Assembly (NCBI GenBank): GCA_017537025.1
Contig: JAFWCB010000008.1
Span: forward strand, 434,001-498,000
Length of the DNA: 64,000 bases
Source of the DNA: Sediminibacterium sp.
GTDB lineage: Bacteria; Bacteroidota; Bacteroidia; Chitinophagales; Chitinophagaceae
Direction: 5' to 3'
Part shown: positions 9,569-18,228 of the stretch, piece by piece
Layout: every line of letters begins with the position of its first letter
How positions within the stretch are numbered: the first letter of the stretch is position 1
Made by a program: the position numbers and the translations under genes
The notes under the pieces: generated by a model
Database searches by the model: none
Told to the model about the DNA's origin: nothing
What the model saw: the letters and a program-made list of their open reading frames with translations, nothing else

Positions 9569-9640
9569 ATCTTCAATCTACAGACTACAATCTGGAAAAG
9601 AGTCCTTAATTTCTAAATTGTAGATTCCAGATTGAAGATT
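9568..9640. repeat. Imperfect inverted repeat between convergent genes
   Basis: AATCTTCAATCT at 9568-9579 is the exact reverse complement of 9629-9640. The similarity continues inward (CTACAAT and CTGGAA blocks), so each arm is about 30 nt. It fills the gap between the E2 stop and the metalloprotease stop and could fold into a hairpin ending both transcripts. Its CAATCTGGAATCT core recurs inside the histidine kinase gene at 32627-32639. Confidence 0.75.
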
Positions 9641-9645
9641 CTAAC

Positions 9646-12051
9646 TTAATAATCGCACCCAATAGGGGCCCCCGGAGGAATTTCTTTGTGCACGGGTAGG
9701 CTTATTTCTTTTGGCTTATCTATTCGTTCAATAGCATATAGATAATGTGCTTTATCGGTACTTGTTTTACTTAAGGCAATGGCTTGCTTTTTAATTTTTT
9801 GTAATTGCTCGAAACAAATAGATTTTACGGCATAGTTAGCTTGTTCACTTTGACTTAAAGCTAGTAGCCAGGTTAACACCATTTGTTGTGTTTGGAGTTG
9901 AACCGCTCTTTTCAAGCCTTTTTCCGGAGCAGCATTCCAAACAGTATTTGCAATAGCCGTTAGAACATCGTCCCAACCTGTTGTGCCTGCTCTAGCTTTT
10001 TGTTGTACAAGTCTGTTCGCTCTTTCGGGATGAAAAAGAAATCCCAGCTCATAATTTGCTAATGCCTCAGCGGCAGCTAAAGCATCAAAACTCATTCCTG
10101 TTCTTTTCGGAAATAATTCTCCTACGCTATAGTATTGGGGAGGCCTTGGAGGGATTAATCCAATAATAGTTTCCGGAATCGTGAGTACTTCCGGAGTTAA
10201 GCAGTTTACAGCTTCTTTCAAAGCAGCTTCCTGTATGGGTTTTGGGAGAATAGTAGGACTTATTTGTTTACTATCTCCTTTAACCTGATAGCTATAATTC
10301 ATACCACCAATTAGTTTAGTAACAGCTTCCAATTGATATCTATGGTAATTATAAATTGGTACCAATGCATCTTCCAGTTTGCTGATCGGAACATTATTTT
10401 GAACATTATTCAGAGAGAAAGTTGAAAGGGCTTTATTTCTAACAGCCAGTACATTTTTTAATTCGTTAACAGCATCTGTTCCATTATCCCATAAATGGGC
10501 ATTGGGATGAAAGCCGCCCGCTGCGCGGGCGTCGGCATCTGATATAAATAAAAGCCCATTAGCACTGTTTTCTTCTAGCATATGCGTTAACAATTTTTCT
10601 TCATTAGTGCCCGGTGCAAAATCACTATACCCATACATGATCGCTCTCTTATCCCATGCACCAATTTCATTGGTATACACATTTGAAAAATCCATCTCCC
10701 CTTTATTATTTAATGTAATAGCAGGATGCGGATAATCCATTACAGAAGCTCTGTTATTCATGCTGGATGCATAATTATGCTGAAGCCCCAGTGTATGTCC
10801 AACTTCATGTGCCGCTAATTGTCTCAGTCTCTGTAAGGCTGCTTTTTTCATGGTTTCCGGAACAGGTTTTCCGGTTTCGAACGGGCTTAACAAGCCCGTG
10901 AAAATCAGGTAATCTTGTCTTACACGCAAAGAGCCAAGTGTTACTTGTCCTTTTATAATTTCACCGGTTCTAGGATCTGCAACCGGAGCGCCATAACTCC
11001 ACCCGCGGGTTGAGCGATGAACCCAATTAATTACATTGTATCTGATATCCATCGGATCAACCGAATCGGGTAATATTTTTACAATAAAAGCATTTTTATA
11101 ACCTGCAGCTTCAAATGCCTGATTCCACCAACCAGCACCTTCCAGTAAGGCAGAGCGTATGGGTTCGGGTGTTCCATTATCTAAATAGTAAATGATCGGC
11201 TTTACCGGTTCGCTTACAGATGCAGTAGGGTCTTTTTTCTGCAATCGATGCCTATTGATAAAGAACTGCTCAATAGGCTCTGTAAAAGGGGTACTATAAT
11301 CGAAATAGTTGATTCCAAAAAAACCACTCCGAATATCATATCTGCGGGGTTTATAATTATTATCCGGCAATTGCACAAAGGAATGATGCATACGCAGGGT
11401 GATGGCTTCCGGTGAGGGAACTACACTATTTATAAACCTGCCTGCATCGGCGCCACCGGTGAAACTGATAGTTGCCTCAAACTCACTATTGAGTGGGAAA
11501 TTTTTTGTGCGCTCTATAAAAACAGCAGAGCGTGGTTCGCTAAAACTATAGGAGCCCTGGCGCATGCTACGTATTTTATCTGCTACTCCATGGGCATCTC
11601 TAAGCAAAAAAGGAGTGAAGTCTATCAGGTAATTCCCGTTCTCTTCCTCGTCTATGCTAAAAGCAGCAATGGTAGATTGTGCAAAAGATTCTTTAACAGC
11701 TCGTTGCTCATTACCATTATTGCTGGTTGCTCGATAGTCGTAATTTGGCTGTATGAGCATCAATTTCTTTCCTACCCTATGAAAAAAAACAATTCTGGTA
11801 TCGCCTATTTGCCCTCGATCGAGTCCAATATCATTGGATCCCAAACCAGCAGGTAAGGTGTTTACGTATAAAAATTCCTGGTCGGTTTTATTTACTAATA
11901 ACCAAATTTTACCGTTAGCGGCATCCCACCAAAAAGGGAAATAACCATCTTGCAGTTTCATATTTTTTGTTTTCTCTTGAATACGAGAACTTGTTTGTGC
12001 CTGTGATGATAGGGTTCCTAAAACAATGAACAGTAAGGTTACAAAACGCAT
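9646..12051 (-). CDS. Secreted zinc-dependent metalloprotease (DUF5117/DUF4953 type)
   Basis: Large exported protein of 801 residues with a signal peptide (MRFVTLLFIVLGTLSSQAQ). The zinc-protease signature HEVGHTLGLQHN lies at residues 415-426 (metal ligands His415, His419, His425; catalytic Glu416). The region before it has the DUF5117-like pattern FWWDAANGKIWLL, and the overall arrangement matches the Bacteroidota zinc-dependent metalloprotease family named after DUF5117 and DUF4953. The substrate is unknown. An ATG at 12126 would precede the signal peptide with an unrelated 25-residue leader that runs through the terminator hairpin, so I choose 12051. Location is periplasm or outside the cell. 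Confidence 0.87.
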   Translation of the reverse strand: MRFVTLLFIVLGTLSSQAQTSSRIQEKTKNMKLQDGYFPFWWDAANGKIWLLVNKTDQEFLYVNTLPAGLGSNDIGLDRGQIGDTRIVFFHRVGKKLMLIQPNYDYRATSNNGNEQRAVKESFAQSTIAAFSIDEEENGNYLIDFTPFLLRDAHGVADKIRSMRQGSYSFSEPRSAVFIERTKNFPLNSEFEATISFTGGADAGRFINSVVPSPEAITLRMHHSFVQLPDNNYKPRRYDIRSGFFGINYFDYSTPFTEPIEQFFINRHRLQKKDPTASVSEPVKPIIYYLDNGTPEPIRSALLEGAGWWNQAFEAAGYKNAFIVKILPDSVDPMDIRYNVINWVHRSTRGWSYGAPVADPRTGEIIKGQVTLGSLRVRQDYLIFTGLLSPFETGKPVPETMKKAALQRLRQLAAHEVGHTLGLQHNYASSMNNRASVMDYPHPAITLNNKGEMDFSNVYTNEIGAWDKRAIMYGYSDFAPGTNEEKLLTHMLEENSANGLLFISDADARAAGGFHPNAHLWDNGTDAVNELKNVLAVRNKALSTFSLNNVQNNVPISKLEDALVPIYNYHRYQLEAVTKLIGGMNYSYQVKGDSKQISPTILPKPIQEAALKEAVNCLTPEVLTIPETIIGLIPPRPPQYYSVGELFPKRTGMSFDALAAAEALANYELGFLFHPERANRLVQQKARAGTTGWDDVLTAIANTVWNAAPEKGLKRAVQLQTQQMVLTWLLALSQSEQANYAVKSICFEQLQKIKKQAIALSKTSTDKAHYLYAIERIDKPKEISLPVHKEIPPGAPIGCDY

Positions 12052-12071
12052 AAAAAAATGATTAGTAGTAA

Positions 12072-12108
12072 AATAAAAAACCCTGCTTGATGAATCAATA
12101 CAGGGTTT
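12072..12108 (-). terminator. Intrinsic terminator downstream of the histone H1-like gene
   Basis: On the minus strand an 8-bp perfect stem AAACCCTG/CAGGGTTT (12101-12108 with 12078-12085) encloses a smaller TTGAT/ATCAA stem. It is followed by TTTTTTATTTT. It lies between the histone H1-like gene and the metalloprotease start, so it should end the upstream transcript. Confidence 0.8.
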
Positions 12109-12126
12109 ATGTATAAGAGATATCAA

Positions 12127-12537
12127 TTAGCTATTGCTTTCCCCTGAACTTGCTTCAGGTGCAAAAAGTGTTGAAGCTTCTGCCGGAGCTGGTGATGCTG
12201 CTGGAGCTACAACCGTTGCTGGTGCTGGTTTTTTAGCCGGTGCTTTCTTTTTTGCTGCAGGCTTTTTCGGTGCTGCTTTTTTAACTACTTTTTTTGCTGC
12301 AGGTTTTTTAGGCGCTGCTTTTTTAGCAACTTTCTTGGCTGCTTTTTTTGGTGCTGCTTTTTTTGCAACTTTTTTAGGTGCAACTTTTTTCTTAGGCGCT
12401 GCTTTTTTAGCTGCTTTCTTTACTACTTTTTTAGCTGCTTTTTTTGCAGGCTTTTTTGCAGCTTTTTTAGCTGCTGCTTTTTTTACGGCTTTTTTTACAG
12501 CCTTTTTTGCGGGTTTCTTTTTACTTGCTTTTGCCAT
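12127..12537 (-). CDS. Histone H1-like Lys/Ala/Pro-rich DNA-binding protein
   Basis: 136-residue, extremely basic low-complexity protein. Nearly the whole chain is made of repeated KKAA, KKPA and KKAP units, ending in a short neutral Ala/Pro/Ser tail (ASTLFAPEASSGESNS). Such sequences resemble eukaryotic histone H1 tails and bacterial H1-like proteins (AlgP and Hc1 types), thought to bind DNA without sequence specificity and to help compact the nucleoid. There is no globular domain, so assignment rests on composition only. The coding DNA is itself a degenerate repeat array, which makes length variation between strains likely. A terminator follows the gene. Confidence 0.75.
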   Translation of the reverse strand: MAKASKKKPAKKAVKKAVKKAAAKKAAKKPAKKAAKKVVKKAAKKAAPKKKVAPKKVAKKAAPKKAAKKVAKKAAPKKPAAKKVVKKAAPKKPAAKKKAPAKKPAPATVVAPAASPAPAEASTLFAPEASSGESNS

Positions 12538-12612
12538 GATGGTATTAGTTTGTGATGTATTAACGAACAGTTAAGTTAAATGAATTATTTAACACAAAAT
12601 AATTTATTAAAA

Positions 12613-12954
12613 TTATTTTCTCCTAGTTTTTGTATAACCATTTTTTTGCAGCCATTGAAACACTTTATCCCGCTGATCACCCTGAACAATGGCAAACCCA
12701 TCTTTGGCACTTCCCCCGGTACCACAATAGTTTCTTAACTGTTTTGCAATTTTGTCTAAATCCCCTGCGTTTCCTACGAATCCGCTTATCAAAGTAACGG
12801 TTTTACCACCCCGCTGTTTATTATCTAATTGAATATAAAGGTTTTGCTCATTGGGTGGGAGCGTTTGTATTGGCTCATTTTCCTCATCAAACCGAAAATT
12901 TGGATCTGTACTATAAACAAACCCCCCTTTATCACTTGCATGTTTCTTACTCAT
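12613..12954 (-). CDS. SUI1/eIF1-like translation factor (YciH family)
   Basis: 113-residue protein with the SUI1 domain over its C-terminal ~80 residues: LDNKQRGGKTVTLISGF, DLDKIAKQLRNYCGTGGS and DGFAIVQGDQRDKVFQWL. This matches the bacterial YciH/eIF1 family, implicated in start-codon fidelity at the small ribosomal subunit. The N-terminal 30 residues are variable and charged. It lies 22 nt after nadC on the same strand, probably in one transcript with DUF4783-nadC. Family certain, exact cellular role in Bacteroidota not established. Confidence 0.9.
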   Translation of the reverse strand: MSKKHASDKGGFVYSTDPNFRFDEENEPIQTLPPNEQNLYIQLDNKQRGGKTVTLISGFVGNAGDLDKIAKQLRNYCGTGGSAKDGFAIVQGDQRDKVFQWLQKNGYTKTRRK

Positions 12955-12976
12955 AGATCATTTTTAATCAAGTAAA

Positions 12977-13834
12977 CTATAGTTCCGCCTTTAAACTTAG
13001 ATCAACACTTTTGGCCTGATGAATAATACCACCCGCACTAATATAATCCACCCCTGTGGCGGCATAGTCTGCGATATTGTCGAGCCTTATACCGCCGCTG
13101 GCTTCGGTTTCGAACCTACCATGTATAATGGTAAGCGCCTCTTTAATTGAGGGTATATCAAAATTATCAAGCATTATCCGGAACACTTTCCCTTCGCCAA
13201 TGTCGCAAACTTTTTTAACGTCTTCAACAGTTCTTGTCTCTACCTCAATAGCTAAAGGGTTGGGTAAAGAACTCGTATAGGCATAAGCTTTATGGATAGC
13301 AGCCTCCAGGCCGCCACAATAATCTATATGATTATCTTTTAGCATAATCATATCATATAAGCCAAATCGGTGATTATAGCCCCCGCCAATTCGAACTGCC
13401 TCTTTCTCTAAAAGCCGGAAATTAGGGGTTGTTTTTCGGGTATCTAATAATTTTGTTTTTGTACCGGCAATCGCGCTAACATATTGAGCTGTTAAACTGG
13501 CAATACCACTCATACGTTGCATACAGTTTAAAACTAATCGCTCCGTTTTTAGAATAGTATGGATACTCGCCGAAAGCTCAAAAGCTATATCTCCCACTTG
13601 TTTTTGCTCTCCATCGGCTGCAAAAAAAACGAAGCCTGCCGTGGGTTCCACCTTTTCTACAATTTTTTTGGCAACAGTTATACCCGCAATGATGCAAGGC
13701 TCTTTTATTTTAAGAATGGCTTTACCCTTGCTGTCTGCAGGTATACAGCCTAAGGTAGAATGATCTCCGTCTCCAATATCTTCCGCCAATGCGGCATCAA
13801 CCAATGTATGGAAGGCTTTATCCCAATGATTCAT
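12977..13834 (-). CDS. nadC: Nicotinate-nucleotide diphosphorylase (carboxylating)
   Basis: Converts quinolinate and phosphoribosyl pyrophosphate to nicotinate mononucleotide in de novo NAD synthesis. It has 285 residues, normal length. Characteristic segments are AEDIGDGDHST at the N-terminus, LNCMQRMSGIAS, the substrate-binding LLDTRKTTPNFR, GGGYNHRFGLYDMIMLKDNH, EVETRT and the C-terminal EASGGIRLDNI and YISAGGI. It begins four bases after the DUF4783 gene, an arrangement common in Bacteroidota. Together with nadE it covers two NAD-synthesis steps in this window. Confidence 0.96.
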   Translation of the reverse strand: MNHWDKAFHTLVDAALAEDIGDGDHSTLGCIPADSKGKAILKIKEPCIIAGITVAKKIVEKVEPTAGFVFFAADGEQKQVGDIAFELSASIHTILKTERLVLNCMQRMSGIASLTAQYVSAIAGTKTKLLDTRKTTPNFRLLEKEAVRIGGGYNHRFGLYDMIMLKDNHIDYCGGLEAAIHKAYAYTSSLPNPLAIEVETRTVEDVKKVCDIGEGKVFRIMLDNFDIPSIKEALTIIHGRFETEASGGIRLDNIADYAATGVDYISAGGIIHQAKSVDLSLKAEL

Positions 13835-13838
13835 AAGT

Positions 13839-14216
13839 TTAGCTAATCCGTATAGTAATAATCTCTAGTTTCCCGTTTCTAGGTTTAAGCTGGATAGTAA
13901 TATTATAACCCTTATTTCCATTATTAAGTTTCCCAACCAAATAAAATAAACTAGATCTTCCACCTTCAGAAATTTTTTCGAAACCCTTAATGCCATTTTC
14001 TGTGTAAAAAGCCTTTAAAGCCAAACTTGCTTGATTTCTACTCATATTCTTCACTTCATCCCGATCTAAAAATTTTAGATTGACATATTCATCAAAGTAA
14101 CCGGCAATTTCGTCTACATTAGCAGTCTTAAAGGCTTTAACTACACCATCTGTTTCTTGCGCATGAATAGTTGATGTAAACAACGCTATTATTGTAAAAA
14201 ACAGTAATCTACGCAT
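13839..14216 (-). CDS. DUF4783 domain secreted protein
   Basis: 125-residue exported protein with a cleavable signal peptide (MRRLLFFTIIALFTSTIHAQ) and a compact alpha+beta domain resembling DUF4783, an NTF2-like fold. Recognisable pieces are VVKAFKTANVDEIAGYFD, VNLKF and IKGFEKISEG. The function is unknown. It directly precedes nadC with a 4-nt gap, so it is probably cotranscribed, though the association seems positional rather than biochemical. It is divergent from gpmI. Confidence 0.82.
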   Translation of the reverse strand: MRRLLFFTIIALFTSTIHAQETDGVVKAFKTANVDEIAGYFDEYVNLKFLDRDEVKNMSRNQASLALKAFYTENGIKGFEKISEGGRSSLFYLVGKLNNGNKGYNITIQLKPRNGKLEIITIRIS

Positions 14217-14301
14217 AAAAAGAGTTTAAGTTTGAATGTTGCTAAAAACATGCCAAATTTGATGTAACGAATAAATAAAAATAACACTTATAAATTTCCC
14301 G

Positions 14302-15822
14302 ATGAGTAAAAAAGTGATTTTGATTATTATGGATGGATGGGGGCTTGGCAAAGTTAAAACAGCCGACGCCATTCAACAGGCTAATACGCCCTTTGTTAGC
14401 AGTTTATACAATAAATTTCCTAATACTACCCTTACCACTTGCGGGGAACTTGTTGGGTTACCGGATGGACAAATGGGCAACAGTGAAGTAGGGCACTTGA
14501 ATTTGGGAGCTGGAAGAATTGTTTATCAGGAATTACAAAGAATTAATGTAGCTATCCGAACCGGTGAGTTTGCTGCTAATCCGGTATTATTGAATGCCAT
14601 TCGATTCGCTAAGAATAATAATAAAAAGTTACACTTATTAGGGTTAGTGAGTGATGGAGGAGTACATTCTCATACCAGCCATCTGAAAGCTATAACGAGT
14701 TTATGTAAAAATGAGGGGTTAGAAGATGTTTTTATTCACGCATTTACGGATGGGCGAGATACCGACCCCAAAAGTGGCGCGGGATATATCGCTTCCCTCG
14801 AAACTCATTTAGCTGCTACTACGGGAAAAATAGCAACTGTTTCCGGCAGATATTATGCTATGGATAGGGATAAAAGATGGGAGCGCATTAAACTGGCCTA
14901 CGATTGTCTGGTAAACGCAAAAGGTCGCACAGCCCTGAGTGCAGCGGAAGCTATCGAAACTTCTTATGCAGCAGCTACTACTGATGAGTTTATCTTACCA
15001 ACCGTAATTGTAAATGAAGCCGGCACACCACTGGCTAAAATCAATAATGATGAAGTAGTTATTTGTTTTAATTTCCGGACAGATCGTTGCAGAGAAATTA
15101 CGGAAGTGCTTAGTCAGAAAGACTTTCCCGAGTTCGGAATGGAAAAATTATCCTTACACTATACTACGATGACCTTGTATGATCATAGTTTTAAGAATGT
15201 ATCTGTGGTATTTGAAAACGATAATTTGAGTAATACGCTTGGAGAGGTTATTGCCAATGCCGGTAAAAAACAGATACGAATCGCTGAAACTGAAAAATAT
15301 CCCCATGTGAGTTTTTTCTTTAGTGGCGGTAGAGAAGAACCTTTTGCAGGAGAAAGCCGGATTATGGTACCTTCTCCTAAAGTAGCTACCTATGATTTAC
15401 AACCTGAAATGAGTGCACGAGAAATAACGGAAAAATTATTACCCGAAATTAAAAACCAATCTGCAGATTTCATTTGCCTGAATTTTGCTAATACTGATAT
15501 GGTTGGTCATACCGGTATTTTTTCTGCCGCCGTAACTGCTGCTGAAACAGTAGATCAATGTGTGCAGCAGATTGTTACCGCTTCATTAGATAACGGATAT
15601 ACGGTTTTCTTAACAGCAGATCACGGGAACGCCGATTATATGATTAATGAAGATGGAACGCCTAATACTGCACATACTTTAAACCCTGTGCCTTTGTTTA
15701 TTATCGATAACGAATGGAAAGGCACTGTAAAATCAGGAAAATTAGGCGATATTGCTCCAACTATATTAACCATGATGCAACTTCCTATTCCGAAAGAAAT
15801 GACTGGAGATATACTCATTTAA
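14302..15822 (+). CDS. gpmI: 2,3-bisphosphoglycerate-independent phosphoglycerate mutase
   Basis: Glycolytic and gluconeogenic enzyme interconverting 3- and 2-phosphoglycerate, needing two Mn2+ ions. The 506-residue protein is full length. Metal ligands and nucleophile are evident: MDGWG at residues 10-14 with Asp11, the phosphorylated Ser61 in MGNSEVGH, HAFTDGRDTDP near 150, FNFRTDR, NFANTDMVGHTG and TADHGNAD. An imperfect -7 box (TAAATTTC, 14291-14298) lies just 3 nt before the ATG, so the mRNA may have almost no leader. The haem-binding-domain gene follows after 17 nt. Confidence 0.96.
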   Translation: MSKKVILIIMDGWGLGKVKTADAIQQANTPFVSSLYNKFPNTTLTTCGELVGLPDGQMGNSEVGHLNLGAGRIVYQELQRINVAIRTGEFAANPVLLNAIRFAKNNNKKLHLLGLVSDGGVHSHTSHLKAITSLCKNEGLEDVFIHAFTDGRDTDPKSGAGYIASLETHLAATTGKIATVSGRYYAMDRDKRWERIKLAYDCLVNAKGRTALSAAEAIETSYAAATTDEFILPTVIVNEAGTPLAKINNDEVVICFNFRTDRCREITEVLSQKDFPEFGMEKLSLHYTTMTLYDHSFKNVSVVFENDNLSNTLGEVIANAGKKQIRIAETEKYPHVSFFFSGGREEPFAGESRIMVPSPKVATYDLQPEMSAREITEKLLPEIKNQSADFICLNFANTDMVGHTGIFSAAVTAAETVDQCVQQIVTASLDNGYTVFLTADHGNADYMINEDGTPNTAHTLNPVPLFIIDNEWKGTVKSGKLGDIAPTILTMMQLPIPKEMTGDILI

Positions 15823-15839
15823 ACCTTAAAACAATCCAC

Positions 15840-16334
15840 ATGAAAATGGCAAAAAAAATATTACTCGTATTACTGATCATATTTGTGATACTGCAAGCTT
15901 TCCGTCCAGAAAAAAATAATAGCGGCAAGAAAGAAAATGATATATCTAAAAAGTATCCTGTTTCACCTGCAGTGGAGCAAATATTAGCAAAGGCCTGTAA
16001 CGATTGCCATAGCAATAATACCAATTATCCTTGGTACGCCGAAGTTCAACCGGTGGGTTGGTGGCTTGCAGATCATATTAAAGACGGGAAGCGCCACATG
16101 AATTTTAATGAATTCTCAACATATAAAGTGGCCAGGCAATATCACAAACTTGAAGAGTGTATTGATCAAGTGAAAGATAGTGAAATGCCCCTGGAGTCTT
16201 ATACCGCTATTCACAAAAATGCAAATCTCAGCGAAGAAGAAAAGAATACCCTGATCAATTGGTGTGTGCTTGTTAGAGATAGTATTAAAGCACGTTATCC
16301 TGCCGATAGTTTAGTGATTAAAAAGAAGAAATAA
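15840..16334 (+). CDS. Haem-binding domain (CxxCH) protein
   Basis: 164-residue protein with one N-terminal membrane anchor or signal (KKILLVLLIIFVILQAF). A haem-binding domain follows, with a single c-type haem motif ACNDCHSNNTNYPWY near residues 52-66 and the family's conserved VQPVGWWLADHIKDG and HMNFNEF segments. This matches the haem-binding domain family (PF14376) common in Bacteroidota, presumably periplasmic and redox-related; partners are unknown. Start at 15840 gives MKMAKK directly before the hydrophobic segment. Longer readings extend into gpmI in another frame and are not credible. It sits between gpmI and engB. Confidence 0.85.
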   Translation: MKMAKKILLVLLIIFVILQAFRPEKNNSGKKENDISKKYPVSPAVEQILAKACNDCHSNNTNYPWYAEVQPVGWWLADHIKDGKRHMNFNEFSTYKVARQYHKLEECIDQVKDSEMPLESYTAIHKNANLSEEEKNTLINWCVLVRDSIKARYPADSLVIKKKK

Positions 16335-16362
16335 TTTATACATATTGGTATAATAATGAACA

Positions 16363-16986
16363 ATGGATATTATTAGTGCAGCCTACTTAATTTCAAATGC
16401 AGACTATAAAGCTTGCCCCAAGCCTGATAGACCCGAATATGCTTTTATTGGCAGAAGTAATGTGGGTAAATCTTCATTGATTAATATGCTTTGTAACAAT
16501 AGTAAATTGGCTAAAACATCGGCTGCACCGGGCAAAACACAACTCATTAATCATTTTAGTATTCAAAGTAATAATGGGAAAAAAACTGCTGAACAATGGT
16601 ATTTAGTAGATCTACCCGGATACGGATTTGCCAAGGTTTCTCAAACAAGCCGCAGAAGATGGGAGCAAATGATTGAAAACTATCTTAGAAAAAGAGAGAA
16701 TCTGGTAAATGTATTTGTATTGATAGATAGTAGGCATAGCCCACAAAAAATCGATTTAGCGTTTATATCACAGCTAGATAAATGGGAGATACCGTTTTCA
16801 TTGGTATTTACAAAAACCGACAAGGAAAAACCGGCGGTTATAGAAAGAAACATCAAGGCATTTTTTGAAACATTATCGGAAACCTGGCAGTTTTTACCCC
16901 GTCATTTTATAACAAGTGCTGAAAAAAAGCAGGGGAGAGAAGCGTTGCTAGATTTTATTGGAGAACAAAATCAGTTAGTGGCCTAA
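16363..16986 (+). CDS. engB: Ribosome biogenesis GTP-binding protein EngB/YihA
   Basis: Small GTPase for assembly of the large ribosomal subunit, 207 residues. All G motifs are present: G1 GRSNVGKSS near residue 30, G2-region Thr in APGKTQ, G3 DLPGYGFAK, G4 TKTD and G5 TSAEK. Length and motif spacing fit the EngB/YsxC family. It is followed tail to tail by pabB, with a 12-nt overlap of the 3' ends. Confidence 0.95.
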   Translation: MDIISAAYLISNADYKACPKPDRPEYAFIGRSNVGKSSLINMLCNNSKLAKTSAAPGKTQLINHFSIQSNNGKKTAEQWYLVDLPGYGFAKVSQTSRRRWEQMIENYLRKRENLVNVFVLIDSRHSPQKIDLAFISQLDKWEIPFSLVFTKTDKEKPAVIERNIKAFFETLSETWQFLPRHFITSAEKKQGREALLDFIGEQNQLVA

Positions 16987-18228
16987 TACTTTTGTTAAGG
17001 CTTTCGCTTTTAATAAGCATTCTTCATATTCAGTTGCAGGATCACTATAAATAGTAATTCCACTACCCACTAAATACCTTAGTTGTTGGGTTTGCCGGTT
17101 ATAAAATAAACTGCGAATCACAACATTAAAGTCAAAATCACCAGAAGGGTCAATATATCCAACAGCTCCGGAAAATAGCCCGCGAGGCGTGTGCTCATAA
17201 GCCTCTATCAGTTGCATCACTTTATGCTTTGGCGCACCTGTCATACTTCCCATAGGATATGTTGCTTCTATGATATCACTAAAACGAATACATTTTTTCA
17301 GGGTACCTCTAATACTTGATATCATCTGATGTACCTGCGGAAAACTGTACACACTAAAAAGCTCTTCTACTTCTACTGTTCCCTCCTTACACAATCTGCT
17401 GAAATCATTCCTCACCATATCAACTACCATTACATTTTCACTTTTGTCTTTACTGCTTTGCTGAAGTGTTTCTTTTAATAATTGGTCGGCTTTCGGGTCT
17501 GATAAGCTTCGTTTAATCGTTCCTTTAATGGGTTGAGATAACAATTGGTCATCCCTTTTCTTTAAAAAACGTTCCGGGCTGGCACAAATAAGCTCTGCAT
17601 TATCTTGTTTATAAAAACAGGCGAATGGAACCGGTGAAATATTACTTAGTGATTGATATAAATGTATTCCTTCACAGGCTACCTTATCCGCAAAAAACTC
17701 CATACAATAGTTGAGCTCATAGCAATCGCCTCTTTGAATATGCGATTGTATTTTTTCAATGTCATGTATATAAGTGTTTTTATCAATTCTTTGTTGAATA
17801 CTAATCTTTTGTTCCGGGTACACATGGCTAGGATTAATAGCCATGATCTCTTGAAATATGTTGGCGGGATTTTTGGTGAATGATAGTATCGTAAGTTGCC
17901 GATCTTTAAGTTGCAGAACGGTTTCAGGCTCATAAAAGAAAAAAGGTCTAAACCCAATAGAATCAGGCACTGTTGCTTTCCATTCATAATTCAAATGCCC
18001 AAATAACCAACCTTTATTGTAGGATATATGCGCATCAACCTCTTGTAAACTTGTAGAAATAGAGGAAACAGCACCTGCTGCTGCCAGGCACTCCATGCCG
18101 GGAATTTTCTGCTGATACTGATGATTATCTAAAAAAGAACAGATATCAAACTGGTTAACCCAATATAATATCTGTTCTTTAATATGCGGATACGCTGTAG
18201 TATCGAAAGATTGTGTGCTAGAAGTCAT
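16975..18228 (-). CDS. pabB: Aminodeoxychorismate synthase component I
   Basis: Chorismate-utilising enzyme that makes 4-amino-4-deoxychorismate for p-aminobenzoate and folate synthesis, with glutamine amidotransferase PabA. It has 417 residues. The C-terminal chorismate-binding domain is clear: PIKGTIKR, where the Lys is typical of PabB (TrpE usually has PIAGTR), MVVDMVRNDFSR, YPMGSMTGAPKHKV and FSGAVGYIDPSGDFDF. The start at 18228 (MTSSTQSF) overlaps the 3' end of the acidic-protein gene by 11 nt, implying coupling. A longer reading up to 18432 merely translates that gene in another frame. pabA is not in the window. Confidence 0.88.
   Translation of the reverse strand: MTSSTQSFDTTAYPHIKEQILYWVNQFDICSFLDNHQYQQKIPGMECLAAAGAVSSISTSLQEVDAHISYNKGWLFGHLNYEWKATVPDSIGFRPFFFYEPETVLQLKDRQLTILSFTKNPANIFQEIMAINPSHVYPEQKISIQQRIDKNTYIHDIEKIQSHIQRGDCYELNYCMEFFADKVACEGIHLYQSLSNISPVPFACFYKQDNAELICASPERFLKKRDDQLLSQPIKGTIKRSLSDPKADQLLKETLQQSSKDKSENVMVVDMVRNDFSRLCKEGTVEVEELFSVYSFPQVHQMISSIRGTLKKCIRFSDIIEATYPMGSMTGAPKHKVMQLIEAYEHTPRGLFSGAVGYIDPSGDFDFNVVIRSLFYNRQTQQLRYLVGSGITIYSDPATEYEECLLKAKALTKVLGH

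Noticed and set aside
12134-12574. Open frame opposite the Lys/Ala-rich gene, encoding Ala/Phe-rich protein
   Set aside because: It is the antisense of a repetitive Lys/Ala codon array, which leaves the other strand open by composition; no homology-like features.
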